From PALSA-243 sp963743705 (GTDB lineage Bacteria > Acidobacteriota > Terriglobia > Bryobacterales > Bryobacteraceae), in NCBI GenBank assembly GCA_963743705.1, contig CAVUQS010000001.1, forward strand, positions 186,001 through 250,000: a DNA stretch of 64,000 nucleotides, in the 5' to 3' direction. The position numbers and the translations under genes were made by a program. The notes under the pieces were generated by a model. The model was not told the origin of the DNA and ran no database searches. It worked only from the letters and a program-made list of their open reading frames with translations. Position 1 is the first letter of the stretch, and each line of letters opens with the position of its first letter. Below, in pieces: positions 35,086 to 44,375 of the stretch.

Positions 35086-36967
35086 AACGTTCCGCCAGAA
35101 TGCATGCTGTCAGTACCTGCATCAGCGGGACCTCCATGGCGATTTTTTCCGCGTCGTCGAGGGATGGCACGCTATCCAACATTTCGACGACGCCTTGACG
35201 CTTGAAGAACGGCACGCGGGCCAGCTTGGCGCTGCGCAACGTGTCTTGCATCAATTCATGCAACGGCTCATCGGGTTTCAACAGCGCGGGCGGCGAAGTG
35301 AACGGGTGCTTCTGGCGCGCGTAGACCTCCGGCGTGAGGTCAGGTTTCAGGGCCTCACGCAAAACGAACTTCTCTACCGACCCGTGGATCTTCTGCGTGA
35401 CCGGGATCCGGCGAGTGTGTTCCACCAGGTGGTGATCGAGAAACGGGACGCGGCCTTCCACCGAATGCGCCATTTCCATGCGGTCGCCGAGCACGGTGAG
35501 AATGTACGTGGGAAGGATGGTCTTGTTGTTGAGGTAAAGGCTTTGGTTGATCACGTGCCGCCCGCGCACCTGGCCGGCGATGTCTAGTTGATCGAGCACG
35601 TTGGAATAAAGCGTTTCGATGTTGCAATCGGCGGGTAAGGCGCCGGCCATCTTTTGGAATCGCGAGCCGGTCACTTCCATGATCGAAGGGAAGTAACCCA
35701 ATCGCCGCATCACGGCATCGGGCGCCTGCACCGCGGCACTCGCGATGATCAGGCCCCGCGACGCCATATTGGTGGCGCGCAGACGTTCCTCGGCCGCGGC
35801 GCCTTCGGCGCCTCCCATGCTCCGCGCAAGATCGACGCGGAAAAATGCATAGCCGGCAAGCACCTCATCGGAGCCTTCGCCGGTGAGCACGACTTTGTAT
35901 CCAGCGTCGCGGACAGCCCGGCTCAGCGCGAACTTGGCCGCGCTATGGCCATTGATGAACATGGATTCGCCGTGCCAAACGGCATCGCTCAAATCGTTGG
36001 CGATGTCGATCTGGCGGATCGGCAGCAGCGAGAATTCGGCGCCGGTCCGCTCCGCCATGGCGCGCGCCAAAGGACCTTCGTCGTAGATTTCGTGATCGAA
36101 ACTCAGCGAAAACGCCCGCACCCGGTTAGGCGCCACCTTCGCCATTAGCGCCAGAATGCTACAGGAATCGAGGCCGCCGCTCAAGTAACAGCCCACGGGG
36201 ACGTCGGCTCGCATACGCGTGCGAACGGCGTCTTCCAGCACCGCGCGGAACTCTTCGGCGTACTCGCCTTCGGAACGCGCCGGCAAGTCTTCTTCGAGCG
36301 GAAAATTGAAGTCCCAATACTGCCGCAGCGTGGCGTCGCCGTTTTGGGCGATCAGATAGTGCGCGGGAGGGATCGTCGAAACGCCCTGAAACAGAGTGCG
36401 GTGAATCGCCGCCACCGCCAGCGTATCGCGCAGACCGGCTTCATCCCATGCAGCTGGCCAACCCGCGGCGTGAAGCGCTTTCACTTCCGAAGCCAGCATC
36501 AGACGGCCGTTCTTTTCGGTGTAAAACAGCGGCTTTATGCCAAAACGATCGCGCGCAGCGAATAGGAGGCGCTTGCGCTCATCCCACAACACGAACGCGT
36601 ATTCGCCGCGCAGGTGGTGCAGGCAATCGACGCCGTGGTCTTCATAGAGATGCAGCAGAATTTCGCTGTCGCTCTTTGTGCGGAAACGGTGGCCGCGCGC
36701 AGTGAGATCGGCGCGGATTTTTTCGAAATCGTAGAACTCGCCGTTAACGACGATGTGGATGCTTTCATCCTCGTTGGCGATCGGCTGGTCGCCGGTCTCG
36801 AGATCGATGATGCTCAGGCGCGCATGGCCCAGGCTGACGGAGCGATCGGGTGATTCCCACGTTTGCGCCCCATCGGGACCACGGTGATGCAAGATTTTTA
36901 TCCCGCGTTCGACGGCTTCGCGCGAGGGCTTGCCGTACCGGTCGAAAATTGCTGCGATTCCGCACAC
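35075..36967 (-). CDS. asnB: Asparagine synthetase-type glutamine amidotransferase (AsnB family)
   Basis: 630 residues. N-terminal class II glutaminase begins MCGIAAIFDRYG with the nucleophile Cys2, HHRGPDG and GHARLSIIDL, with NGEFYDF. The C-terminal ATP-pyrophosphatase domain has SGGLDS (in GCYLSGGLDSCSIL), VLTGEGSDEVLAGY and VEGRVPFLDHHLV. It would amidate Asp to Asn from Gln, or a related carboxylate. Members beside glycosyltransferases, as here, often amidate sugar or polysaccharide carboxylates; which applies is not decided. It diverges from the glycosyltransferase at 37092. Confidence 0.92.
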   Translation of the reverse strand: MCGIAAIFDRYGKPSREAVERGIKILHHRGPDGAQTWESPDRSVSLGHARLSIIDLETGDQPIANEDESIHIVVNGEFYDFEKIRADLTARGHRFRTKSDSEILLHLYEDHGVDCLHHLRGEYAFVLWDERKRLLFAARDRFGIKPLFYTEKNGRLMLASEVKALHAAGWPAAWDEAGLRDTLAVAAIHRTLFQGVSTIPPAHYLIAQNGDATLRQYWDFNFPLEEDLPARSEGEYAEEFRAVLEDAVRTRMRADVPVGCYLSGGLDSCSILALMAKVAPNRVRAFSLSFDHEIYDEGPLARAMAERTGAEFSLLPIRQIDIANDLSDAVWHGESMFINGHSAAKFALSRAVRDAGYKVVLTGEGSDEVLAGYAFFRVDLARSMGGAEGAAAEERLRATNMASRGLIIASAAVQAPDAVMRRLGYFPSIMEVTGSRFQKMAGALPADCNIETLYSNVLDQLDIAGQVRGRHVINQSLYLNNKTILPTYILTVLGDRMEMAHSVEGRVPFLDHHLVEHTRRIPVTQKIHGSVEKFVLREALKPDLTPEVYARQKHPFTSPPALLKPDEPLHELMQDTLRSAKLARVPFFKRQGVVEMLDSVPSLDDAEKIAMEVPLMQVLTACILAERFKL

Positions 36968-37091
36968 TTGGGATAGTCTATATCCTCCATTGGCTCGAAA
37001 TAAGGGAACTTCCGGACTTATTTGCCTAAACTACAAACAGGGTTGGTGTCGGGGTACGCCGATGGGTGCGGTTCGCTGAGGAATTTTTCGG

Positions 37092-38789
37092 TTGAAACCA
37101 AACGTAAAGGTCGTTTTCGCCTCGGGAACAGACGACCTGAACGCTCGACTCATCGAGCGCATGCAGAACATTTTTCCGGGCCTGCCGCTGTGCGTGGTGT
37201 CCGAGTTTCCGCCGGCCGACCGGGGCGTGCGCTGGGTGCGCTACCAGGTGGATCGGCCGCTCCGCCACAACCTTGCGCGTTGCCGGGCCGCGTTTCGCGG
37301 GTCGAGCATTCGCCTGGCCGCGGTGATGCTCGCGCCGAACGTTCCTCTGCGGCGGTTGCGTTTGTTGGCGCTGCTGCTCGCGCCGCGGAATCTGCTGGCG
37401 TTCAACGAAGATCTCAACAATTTCATGCTGCGGCCGCGATGTATTCCGGCCATCGTGCGGCATGGCCTGTGGCGCGCGCGCAATTTCCTTCGCTGGCACT
37501 TTGGGGGCCGGAAGAGCACTGCGACGGCCGAACTTGCGGCGGAGGCGGCGCCAGAAACAGCAGCGAGCGCGCCTGCACCGTCGGTTTCCGTATTCCATGG
37601 GCGCGCCGCCAGGCCGCGCGTATTGATCGCCAGCCCGTACGTGCCGTTTCCGCTTTCGCACGGCGGCGCGGTGCGCATCTATAACCTGATGCGGCGCGCG
37701 GCGGAATCGTTCGACCAGATTCTGGTGGCGTTCACGGATACGAGCGATCCACCGCCGGCCGAATTACTGGATATCTGCACACAAGTCACGCTGGTGCGCC
37801 GCACCGGCAGCCATCTGCAGCGGGCGAGCGATCGCCCGGAAACCGTGGAGGAATTCGACTCGCCGGTGTTTCATGTCGCGCTCAGGCAAGCCGTGCGCGA
37901 GTGGCAGCCGCAGATCGCTCAACTGGAATTCACGCAGATGGCGCAGTACGCGCCCGACTGCGCGCCTGCTCGCACGATTTTGGTGGAGCACGACGTCACC
38001 TTCGATCTTTACTCGCAACTGCTCGCGCTGGGCGACGATTGGGACCTTCGTCAGCAGCTCAAGCTCTGGCGCAGCTTCGAAACCGCCGCGTGGCGCGACA
38101 TGGATTGCGTGGTGGCGATGTCGCAGCGGGATAAGGCGGTGATCACCGGCGTGGCGGCCGCGGCCCTGCCCAACGGCGTGGATCTCGACCGCTTCCAACC
38201 ATCGCCCCGGCTTCCGGAACGCGGCGGGCTGCTGTTTATCGGCTCATTCGCGCATTTGCCGAACCTGCTGGCGGCTGAGTTTTTCCTGAACGATGTGTGG
38301 CCGAAGATCCGCAACGCGCGTTTGCACGTGATCGCGGGCGCGCGCCACCACTATCATCTGGAACGCAGCCAGGTGAAGCTCGATTTAAGCGCTCCGGGCA
38401 TCGAAGTGGAGGGATTCGTTTCGGATGTGCGTCCGGCTTATACGCGCGCGGCGGTGGTGATCGCTCCCTTGCGCGCCTCGGCGGGGACGAACATCAAGAT
38501 TCTGGAAGCGATGGCAATGGGCAAAGCGATTGTGAGCACGCGCGCGGGCGTGAATGGCCTGGATCTCAAGCCCGGCGAGGACTTCATTCTGGCCGAAAGC
38601 GCGGATGAATTTGCGCGCGCGGTTGAAGCGCTGCTGGAAGATCCGGTGGAATGCGCGCGTCTGGGCGTGGCGGCGCGAAGGCGCGTAGAGCGCGACTACA
38701 ACTGGGACACCATCGCGCGGGCGCAGACGAAACTCTATCGGGAGCTGCTGGCTTCCAAATTGCCGCTGGAAGTCTGCGCGCGAAGCTGA
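37092..38789 (+). CDS. Glycosyltransferase family 4 with N-terminal extension
   Basis: 565 residues, likely start TTG at 37092 after a TGAGGAA site. Residues 1-140 are an unrecognised extension (VVFASGTDDLNARLIERMQNIFPGLPLCVVSEFPP...LLAFNEDLNNFMLRPR). After an Ala/Glu-rich linker a GT-B enzyme starts at VLIASPYVPFPLSHGGAVRIYNLMRRAAE and contains FIGSFAHLPNLLAAEFFLNDVWPKIRN, VEGFVSDVRPAYTRAAVVIAPLRASAGTNIKILEAMAMGKAIVSTRAGVNGL, the GT4 nucleotide-sugar motif. It probably acts at the cytoplasmic face in surface polysaccharide or glycoprotein synthesis. The 3' end overlaps the converging sulfotransferase gene by 55 bases. Confidence 0.88.
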   Translation: MKPNVKVVFASGTDDLNARLIERMQNIFPGLPLCVVSEFPPADRGVRWVRYQVDRPLRHNLARCRAAFRGSSIRLAAVMLAPNVPLRRLRLLALLLAPRNLLAFNEDLNNFMLRPRCIPAIVRHGLWRARNFLRWHFGGRKSTATAELAAEAAPETAASAPAPSVSVFHGRAARPRVLIASPYVPFPLSHGGAVRIYNLMRRAAESFDQILVAFTDTSDPPPAELLDICTQVTLVRRTGSHLQRASDRPETVEEFDSPVFHVALRQAVREWQPQIAQLEFTQMAQYAPDCAPARTILVEHDVTFDLYSQLLALGDDWDLRQQLKLWRSFETAAWRDMDCVVAMSQRDKAVITGVAAAALPNGVDLDRFQPSPRLPERGGLLFIGSFAHLPNLLAAEFFLNDVWPKIRNARLHVIAGARHHYHLERSQVKLDLSAPGIEVEGFVSDVRPAYTRAAVVIAPLRASAGTNIKILEAMAMGKAIVSTRAGVNGLDLKPGEDFILAESADEFARAVEALLEDPVECARLGVAARRRVERDYNWDTIARAQTKLYRELLASKLPLEVCARS

Positions 38790-40030
38790 TCGGGACGGAT
38801 CGCCTCGAAAAACGCCCGTTGCTGCGGCAGGATGGTGAGATCCGCCGGCTCATCCGAGACCAGGAACACCGCATTCGGGCCGTGGGTGGCCGTGGGATGC
38901 TTCGCGGCGTAATTCACCAGCGTGCCGGCGTCGCCCGCGCAATCGAATAGCGGATGCGGGTTGGCTTGCGGTGCGCCGGCCTCGAGGAAATCGAGCAGTG
39001 GATCGACACCAGCGGTGCGCGCTTCGGGTCGCTGGCGCAGGTAGTAGGCCGGGTCGAAGAGACGGTGCGGCTTGCGGCCTTCGGCGGCGCCGTTCATCAC
39101 ATAGTGCTGCAGCGGATCGATGACTGCGGCGCGGACATCCGGATATTTATCGAGGTAAAAGGCGGGGTCGAAGAGACCCTGGCGGCGGTTGCGCTCCTCG
39201 TCGCGCCGAAGGGCCCATGGCAGACGGCTGGACTTCGCCGGCTGCGGTGGCGCGATCGCGATCGGACTTTCGGCGGGCACAAACGCCAGGCGGCGCCGGA
39301 TTTCGGAGCGTGCGGCGCGCAGTAACCGGAAATCGAGGACGTTGAGCCGCTGCACTTCGGCATAGATGGCGCGGCCCACGGACTCGCGAAAGCGCAGGCG
39401 GCGGGCGGAAACGGAGCCGCCCAGTCCGCTCGAAACGTTGGCGGGCTGCGCGGAAAAATCGAGACGCGGGAAGATGGCGCGGAGGCGATGGCGCCCCGCG
39501 GCGGCGCTTTCGGCGAATAAATCCACCACGCCCAGGAACACGATCTGCCGCATGCACTCAAGTGCGTGCGGAAGATCCTCTGGCACGGTTTCGCGATCGG
39601 CTTCGCCGTTGGCGAGCAGGTTCGTCTGCGGATTATCCACCTGCTCGGGAAAACGGTCGAGCAGACGACGCATATAGGCGGCGAACTCGAATTGGTTCGC
39701 TGCTTCGCTCAGCGGGTCGCCGTCGGCGGGGTGCTGGCGAAAGTAGTCATAGGTGGAACGCAGGCGATCGACGGGATCGCGCAGGAAGCACCAATCGAAG
39801 AACAGATAGCCGGGCACGGCCGGAACCGGATAGTGGATCTGGTGGCTGGAAATCGCCTCGACGTGCGGATGCCGGTCAAGATATTCGACGATATCGCGCT
39901 GCTCGATTCGGCCATCGCGATGTTCGGTGTCAAGGCGCGCCAGGCGCTCGCCGAAGTTACGATCGAGGATGTTCTCGATTGTGGTGCCGGCGTTCTTGAG
40001 GATGTGGTAGTGGAGGATGATGAAGCGCAA
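38735..40030 (-). CDS. Sulfotransferase-family protein with C-terminal PDV-type repeats
   Basis: 431 residues. The N-terminal 250 residues resemble carbohydrate sulfotransferases: PAPS 5'-phosphosulfate loop HILKNAGTTIENIL (residues 9-22), and FLRDPVDRLRSTYDYF for the 3'-phosphate. After a linker, two tandem repeats occur, FDPAFYLDKYPDVRAAVIDPLQHYVMNGAAEGRKP and FDPAYYLRQRPEARTAGVDPLLDFLEAG, a unit known from glycosyltransferases of surface polysaccharide clusters. Together with the GT4 and AsnB genes it suggests a small glycan decoration set. It overlaps the GT4 gene end by 55 bases. Confidence 0.82.
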   Translation of the reverse strand: MRFIILHYHILKNAGTTIENILDRNFGERLARLDTEHRDGRIEQRDIVEYLDRHPHVEAISSHQIHYPVPAVPGYLFFDWCFLRDPVDRLRSTYDYFRQHPADGDPLSEAANQFEFAAYMRRLLDRFPEQVDNPQTNLLANGEADRETVPEDLPHALECMRQIVFLGVVDLFAESAAAGRHRLRAIFPRLDFSAQPANVSSGLGGSVSARRLRFRESVGRAIYAEVQRLNVLDFRLLRAARSEIRRRLAFVPAESPIAIAPPQPAKSSRLPWALRRDEERNRRQGLFDPAFYLDKYPDVRAAVIDPLQHYVMNGAAEGRKPHRLFDPAYYLRQRPEARTAGVDPLLDFLEAGAPQANPHPLFDCAGDAGTLVNYAAKHPTATHGPNAVFLVSDEPADLTILPQQRAFFEAIRPDQLRAQTSSGNLEASSSR

Positions 40031-40036
40031 GGGCGC

Positions 40037-40537
40037 TTAATCCTGGAAGATTTCGTCGCGGGTGAGTTCCAGGCGCGGCGATTCGGAGGCGATGACGTCG
40101 CCCTCGATTTCTTGTAAGGCGTTTCCGCGAAACACGAACATCTGCCGCGCACGCGGATCCAGCACCCAGATATTCGGGGTGCCAAGAGCCGCGTATTCCT
40201 TCAGCTTTTCGATGACCCGCGTCATGCGGTCGTCTTCGGACAGAATCTCGATGGCGACGATTGGCGGCTCATCGAGAAAGCGGCCGGTTGGCGTGCGGTG
40301 CGTGACGCAAACATCCGGCAGGCGGAAGCGGGATTTGGTGGTTCGCGAGCGGAGTTCGGGCAGCGCCTTCAGGTGTGGGTATTTAAAGCGAATCGCGTAG
40401 ACGATGTTGCTTTGCGTAGAACTGTGCAGCGGATCTCCCACATTGATCTCCACCAGCGCGCCATCGACAAACTCCTTGTCGGGCGAATACGAGGTGTTCA
40501 GGTATTCGTCGACGGAGATGAGAGTCGCCGTGTCCAT
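40037..40537 (-). CDS. Uma2-family (DUF820) PDDEXK endonuclease-like protein
   Basis: 166 residues. It has the family pattern SVDEYLNTSYSPDKEFVDGALVEIN, LPDVCVTHRT, PPIVAIEILSEDDRMTRVIEKLKEYAALGTPNIWVLDPRARQMFVF, with the D...E-x-L core of the restriction-like fold. The family is common and often multi-copy in acidobacteria and cyanobacteria; its role is unknown. It ends seven bases before the sulfotransferase start region in the same direction and follows gyrB by 21 bases. Confidence 0.85.
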   Translation of the reverse strand: MDTATLISVDEYLNTSYSPDKEFVDGALVEINVGDPLHSSTQSNIVYAIRFKYPHLKALPELRSRTTKSRFRLPDVCVTHRTPTGRFLDEPPIVAIEILSEDDRMTRVIEKLKEYAALGTPNIWVLDPRARQMFVFRGNALQEIEGDVIASESPRLELTRDEIFQD

Positions 40538-40558
40538 ACGCTTACATTACCACTCGCC

Positions 40559-43012
40559 CTACACGTCCAGATTCTTCACGTCCAGCGCGTTCTCTTCGAT
40601 GAACTTGCGCCGGCTTTCGACGTCTTCGCCCATCAGGGTTGAGAAGATTTCTTCGCTCTGCACCGCGTCCTCGAGGCGCACCTGCAAGAGCGTGCGCTTT
40701 TCGGGGTTCATGGTGGTCTCGGCGAGTTGCTCCGCGTTCATTTCGCCGAGGCCCTTGTAACGCTTCACGTCGATGCCGCGCTTGCCTTCGGCCTTGATGT
40801 AGCTCAGCAGGCCGCTCCAATCGGCTTGCGACGCGCGATCGCCGCTCTTCACCACCACGAATGGCGGGTCGTTGTAGCGCGCGATGGTTTTGGCCAGCGC
40901 ACGGAAGCGCCGGTACTCGGGCTGCACGAGCAAGCCAATGCCTACGCCGCGTTCCGCCTGCGTCTGGTCTTTATAGATCACGGCGAACGTGGAATGCTCC
41001 TCATCGCGGCGCATCTCGGGCTTCAAGCCGAGCTCGGTCAGTTTCTCGAACACCGGCTTGAGATTGGCTTCTTCCTGGAAATCGGCCTTGGCGTCGATGC
41101 GCAGATCGACGTTGCTCAACGCTTCCACCACACGCGCGTCGCGCAGGCGGCGCTCCACTTTGTGGAACATCTGCTCGAATTCATCGAGGTTGAGCAGGAA
41201 ATTGCGCAGCTCCGTCCCTTCGATCACAACTTTGGGCGCGCCGCTGCCGTTCGAATGGATTTCGACGGTTAGGTTGTCCATGGCGCGGCGCGTGATTTCG
41301 CGCGTGAGCTCTTTGTCGTCTTTGATGTACTTTTCGCTCTTGCCCTTCTTGATGCTGTAGAGCGGCGGCTGCGCGATGTAAACGCGCTCGCGCAGAATCA
41401 GCTCATTCATGTGGCGGAAGAAGAACGTGAGCAGCAGGGTGCGGATGTGCGAACCATCCACATCGGCGTCGGTCATGATGATGATCTTGCCGTAGCGGAT
41501 TTTGGTGGCGTCGAAATCGTCTTTGCCGATGCCCGTGCCCAGCGCCGTAATCATGGCGCGGATTTCTTCATGGCTGAGCATCTTGTCGTAGCGCGCTTTT
41601 TCCACGTTGAGGATCTTACCTTTGAGCGGCAAAATCGCCTGGAAGCGGCGGTCGCGGCCCTGCTTGGCGGTTCCGCCGGCCGATTCGCCCTCCACCAGGA
41701 ATAGCTCGCAACGCTCGGGATCGCGCTCCTGGCAATCGGCCAGCTTATGCGGCATGCCGCCGGATTCGAGCGCGCCCTTGCGGCGCGTCAGGTCGCGGGC
41801 TTTGCGGGCGGCTTCACGGGCGCGGGACGCTTCGATCGCCTTGGTGACGATCTTGCGGCCAACGGCTGAGTTCTTATCGAAATATTCGCCCAGCTTTTCG
41901 TTGACGAACTGCGTCATCTGGCCGCTGATGTCGCTGTTCAGCTTGCCTTTGGTCTGGCCTTCGAACTGTGGTTGCGGAACTTTGACGCTGATAACCGCGG
42001 CGAGGCCTTCGCGCACGTCGTCACCGGTGAGGTTTTCCTTGACGTCTTTGAAGAGCCCGGCCTGCTGGCCGAACACGTTGATCGTGCGGGTGAGCGCGGA
42101 ATAGAAACCGCGCAGATGCGCGCCGCCATCCACGGTGTGGATGTTATTGGCGAACGTCAGCATGGTTTCCGAGTATCCGTCGTTGTATTGCAGCGCCACT
42201 TCCATCGTCAGCGTGCCCGCGCCGTTGGGCATATCGCGTTCCTGCTCGAAGTGGATCGGTTTCTCGTGCAGCACTTGCTTGCCGCGGTTGAGATGCCTGA
42301 TGAACTCGGCGATGCCGCCGGAGAAAAGGAACTCGTCGTGTTTATCGGAATCGACGCGCTCATCGGTGAGCGTGATCTTGAGGCCTTTATTGAGAAACGC
42401 GAGTTGGCGCAAACGGTTCGCCAGCGTGTCGTAGTTGAACACGGTGGCCTGCATGATGGTCGGATCCGGTTTGAAGGTAATGCGCGTGCCGGTCTTGCGT
42501 TTTGCCGTGCCAGTCTTGGCAAGCGGCGCCTTGGGAGCCCCGCAGGCGTATTCCATCTGCCAGGTGGCGCCCTCGCGCCAGATTTCGAGATCCAGGCGCT
42601 CGGAAAGCGCGTTCACGCAACTTACGCCCACGCCGTGGAGACCGCCGGAAACTTTGTAGCTTTTGGAATCGAACTTACCGCCGGCATGCAGCTTGGTCAT
42701 GACGACCTGCGCGGCCGAGACGCCCTCTTCTTCGTGGATACCCACCGGGATGCCACGGCCGTTGTCGATCACCGTAACGGAATTATCGTCGTGGATGGTG
42801 ACGTTGACTTCGGTGGCGTAGCCCGCCATGGCTTCGTCGACGGAATTATCGACGACTTCGTAGACGAGGTGGTGCAGTCCCGCTTCGCCGGTGGAACCGA
42901 TATACATCGCCGGACGCAAGCGAACCGCTTCCAGACCTTCTAGAACTTTGATGCTACTGGAATCGTAGACGTCACTCTGGCCGTTTTGGCCGGGAGCCGC
43001 TTCATTTGGCAT
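40559..43012 (-). CDS. gyrB: DNA gyrase subunit B
   Basis: About 817 residues from the ATG at 43012 (a TTG at 43027 overlaps the dnaN stop). GHKL ATPase: VYEVVDNSVDEAMAGY, VIDNGRGIPVGIHEEEG and SGGLHGVGVSCVNALSE. Toprim: LFLVEGESAGGTAKQGRDRRFQAILPLKGKILNVEKA and IIMTDADVDGSHIRTLLLTFFFR. C-terminal RYKGLGEMNAEQLAETTMNPEKRTLLQV. The segment between Toprim and tail (about 590-730) is long, as in some non-enterobacterial GyrB. It introduces negative supercoils with GyrA. It lies 11 bases after dnaN; recF, which often sits between them, is absent. Confidence 0.97.
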   Translation of the reverse strand: MPNEAAPGQNGQSDVYDSSSIKVLEGLEAVRLRPAMYIGSTGEAGLHHLVYEVVDNSVDEAMAGYATEVNVTIHDDNSVTVIDNGRGIPVGIHEEEGVSAAQVVMTKLHAGGKFDSKSYKVSGGLHGVGVSCVNALSERLDLEIWREGATWQMEYACGAPKAPLAKTGTAKRKTGTRITFKPDPTIMQATVFNYDTLANRLRQLAFLNKGLKITLTDERVDSDKHDEFLFSGGIAEFIRHLNRGKQVLHEKPIHFEQERDMPNGAGTLTMEVALQYNDGYSETMLTFANNIHTVDGGAHLRGFYSALTRTINVFGQQAGLFKDVKENLTGDDVREGLAAVISVKVPQPQFEGQTKGKLNSDISGQMTQFVNEKLGEYFDKNSAVGRKIVTKAIEASRAREAARKARDLTRRKGALESGGMPHKLADCQERDPERCELFLVEGESAGGTAKQGRDRRFQAILPLKGKILNVEKARYDKMLSHEEIRAMITALGTGIGKDDFDATKIRYGKIIIMTDADVDGSHIRTLLLTFFFRHMNELILRERVYIAQPPLYSIKKGKSEKYIKDDKELTREITRRAMDNLTVEIHSNGSGAPKVVIEGTELRNFLLNLDEFEQMFHKVERRLRDARVVEALSNVDLRIDAKADFQEEANLKPVFEKLTELGLKPEMRRDEEHSTFAVIYKDQTQAERGVGIGLLVQPEYRRFRALAKTIARYNDPPFVVVKSGDRASQADWSGLLSYIKAEGKRGIDVKRYKGLGEMNAEQLAETTMNPEKRTLLQVRLEDAVQSEEIFSTLMGEDVESRRKFIEENALDVKNLDV

Positions 43013-43023
43013 AGTGTTTCGTT

Positions 43024-44142
43024 TCAAATTCTCATGGGCATGACGACGTAGCGGTATTGCTCCGGTATATCGGCGCCCGCCGGGCGCAATTCGCCGGCGC
43101 TTTTTTGATCCTTCAATTCAAACGACACATGGTCCTGCGGAATCACCCGCAGAAAATCGAGCAGGTATTGCGCATTGAAGCCAATTTCGAGATCTGGCCC
43201 GGTATATTCGCTGGGCACGCTCTCTTCGCTTTCGCCCATTTCCACCGACGACGAGAATATCTGTACTTCGCCGCTGGTGAAGCGCACGCGGATGGCACGC
43301 GAGCGCTCGTCGGCGAATTGCGCGACGCGCTCGATGGCGGATTTGATCTCGTCTTTCTGCAGCTTCGCGCTCTGCGTGTGATCTTTGGGCAAAACGCGCT
43401 CATAATCGGGGAAATTGCCGGTGAGCTTGCGCGTCATTAGCAGGCGATGCCCAACCTGGAAGAACAGGTGGTTGTCGTCGCCCGCAAAAATCACTTTGCC
43501 ATCCGGTCCGGCCTCATCGGAGAGCTTCATCAGTTCCGTCATCGCCTTCTTCGGGATGAGGGCGCGGAACTGTTGATCCACTTTGCCGCTATTGGCGGCC
43601 GCGGCTTGCACAAACGCCAGGCGATGCGAATCGGTGGAGACCATGGTCAGGCCTTCCGGTCGCAGCAGCAGCAGCGCGCCATTGAGCGTGAAGCGCGATT
43701 CCTCCATCGAGATGGCGAATTGGGTGCGAGCGATCATCGACATGAGCGTCTTGACCGGAATCTCGGCGATCTGCGGCGGCATTTGCGGCAGCTCCGGGAA
43801 ACTTTCGCGCGACATGCCCGCAATCCGGGTTCTGGAGCGGCCACTGGTGATGTTGGCCCAGTGGTTTTCCAGGAATTTCATGTTCACGTCGCCTTCCGGC
43901 AAGAGGCGAACGTAGTCGAGCAGTTTGCGCGCCGGAACCGTCCCCGATCCCTCTTTTTTGATGCGAGCCGGGCAGGAACAACGGATGCCCAATTCGAGAT
44001 CTGTGGCAGTGAGCGTAAGCTGGCCATCCGCGGCTTCGAGCAGCACATTCGAAAGAATCGGGATGGTGGTCTTCTTCTCCACCACGCCCTGCGACAGGCT
44101 CAGTTCTCGCACAAGATCGGACTTGCTGACGGTGAATTCCAT
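43024..44142 (-). CDS. dnaN: DNA polymerase III beta subunit (sliding clamp)
   Basis: 372 residues with three clamp domains. N-terminal MEFTVSKSDLVRELSLSQGVVEKKTTIPILSNVLLEA; central GRSRTRIAGMSRESFPELP and LVSTDSHRLAFVQAA; C-terminal FNAQYLLDFLRVI and YVVMPMRI at the end. The ring holds the replicative polymerase on DNA. It lies 233 bases downstream of dnaA and directly upstream of gyrB. Confidence 0.97.
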   Translation of the reverse strand: MEFTVSKSDLVRELSLSQGVVEKKTTIPILSNVLLEAADGQLTLTATDLELGIRCSCPARIKKEGSGTVPARKLLDYVRLLPEGDVNMKFLENHWANITSGRSRTRIAGMSRESFPELPQMPPQIAEIPVKTLMSMIARTQFAISMEESRFTLNGALLLLRPEGLTMVSTDSHRLAFVQAAAANSGKVDQQFRALIPKKAMTELMKLSDEAGPDGKVIFAGDDNHLFFQVGHRLLMTRKLTGNFPDYERVLPKDHTQSAKLQKDEIKSAIERVAQFADERSRAIRVRFTSGEVQIFSSSVEMGESEESVPSEYTGPDLEIGFNAQYLLDFLRVIPQDHVSFELKDQKSAGELRPAGADIPEQYRYVVMPMRI

Positions 44143-44297
44143 GTGGCGCGACTCCTACTCTGGGATGGCTGTATAGATAAGCACTATAAGAACCGCATTC
44201 ATAGGCCTGTGCAAACTGTTGAAGTCTACCTAAATTATACTAAATTCAAGCACTTTTGACCACTCTTGCATGTCGAAATACAGAGGGTGAAACAAGC

Positions 44298-44323
44298 AAA
44301 AAGCGCCTCCGGGAGCGCCTTTT
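44298..44323 (-). terminator. Candidate terminator between dnaA and dnaN
   Basis: On the minus strand, AAAAG, an imperfect GCGC...GCGC hairpin and TTTTT follow the dnaA stop (44376) by about 50 bases. On the plus strand the T-run is TTTT. The stem is short, with a wobble and a bulge. It may separate dnaA from dnaN transcription. Confidence 0.5.
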
Positions 44324-44355
44324 CACACTTTCCGCAGGGAGGTTTGCACAAGCGC

Positions 44356-44364
44356 TGTGGATAC
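44356..44364 (-). promoter_or_regulatory. DnaA-box-like site after dnaA
   Basis: The plus-strand sequence TGTGGATAC is one mismatch from the DnaA box TGTGGATAA. The 233-base gap 44143-44375 also contains an A/T-rich stretch (about 44228-44250), so it could be part of the origin. Confidence 0.4.
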
Positions 44365-44375
44365 CGGGGATAAGT

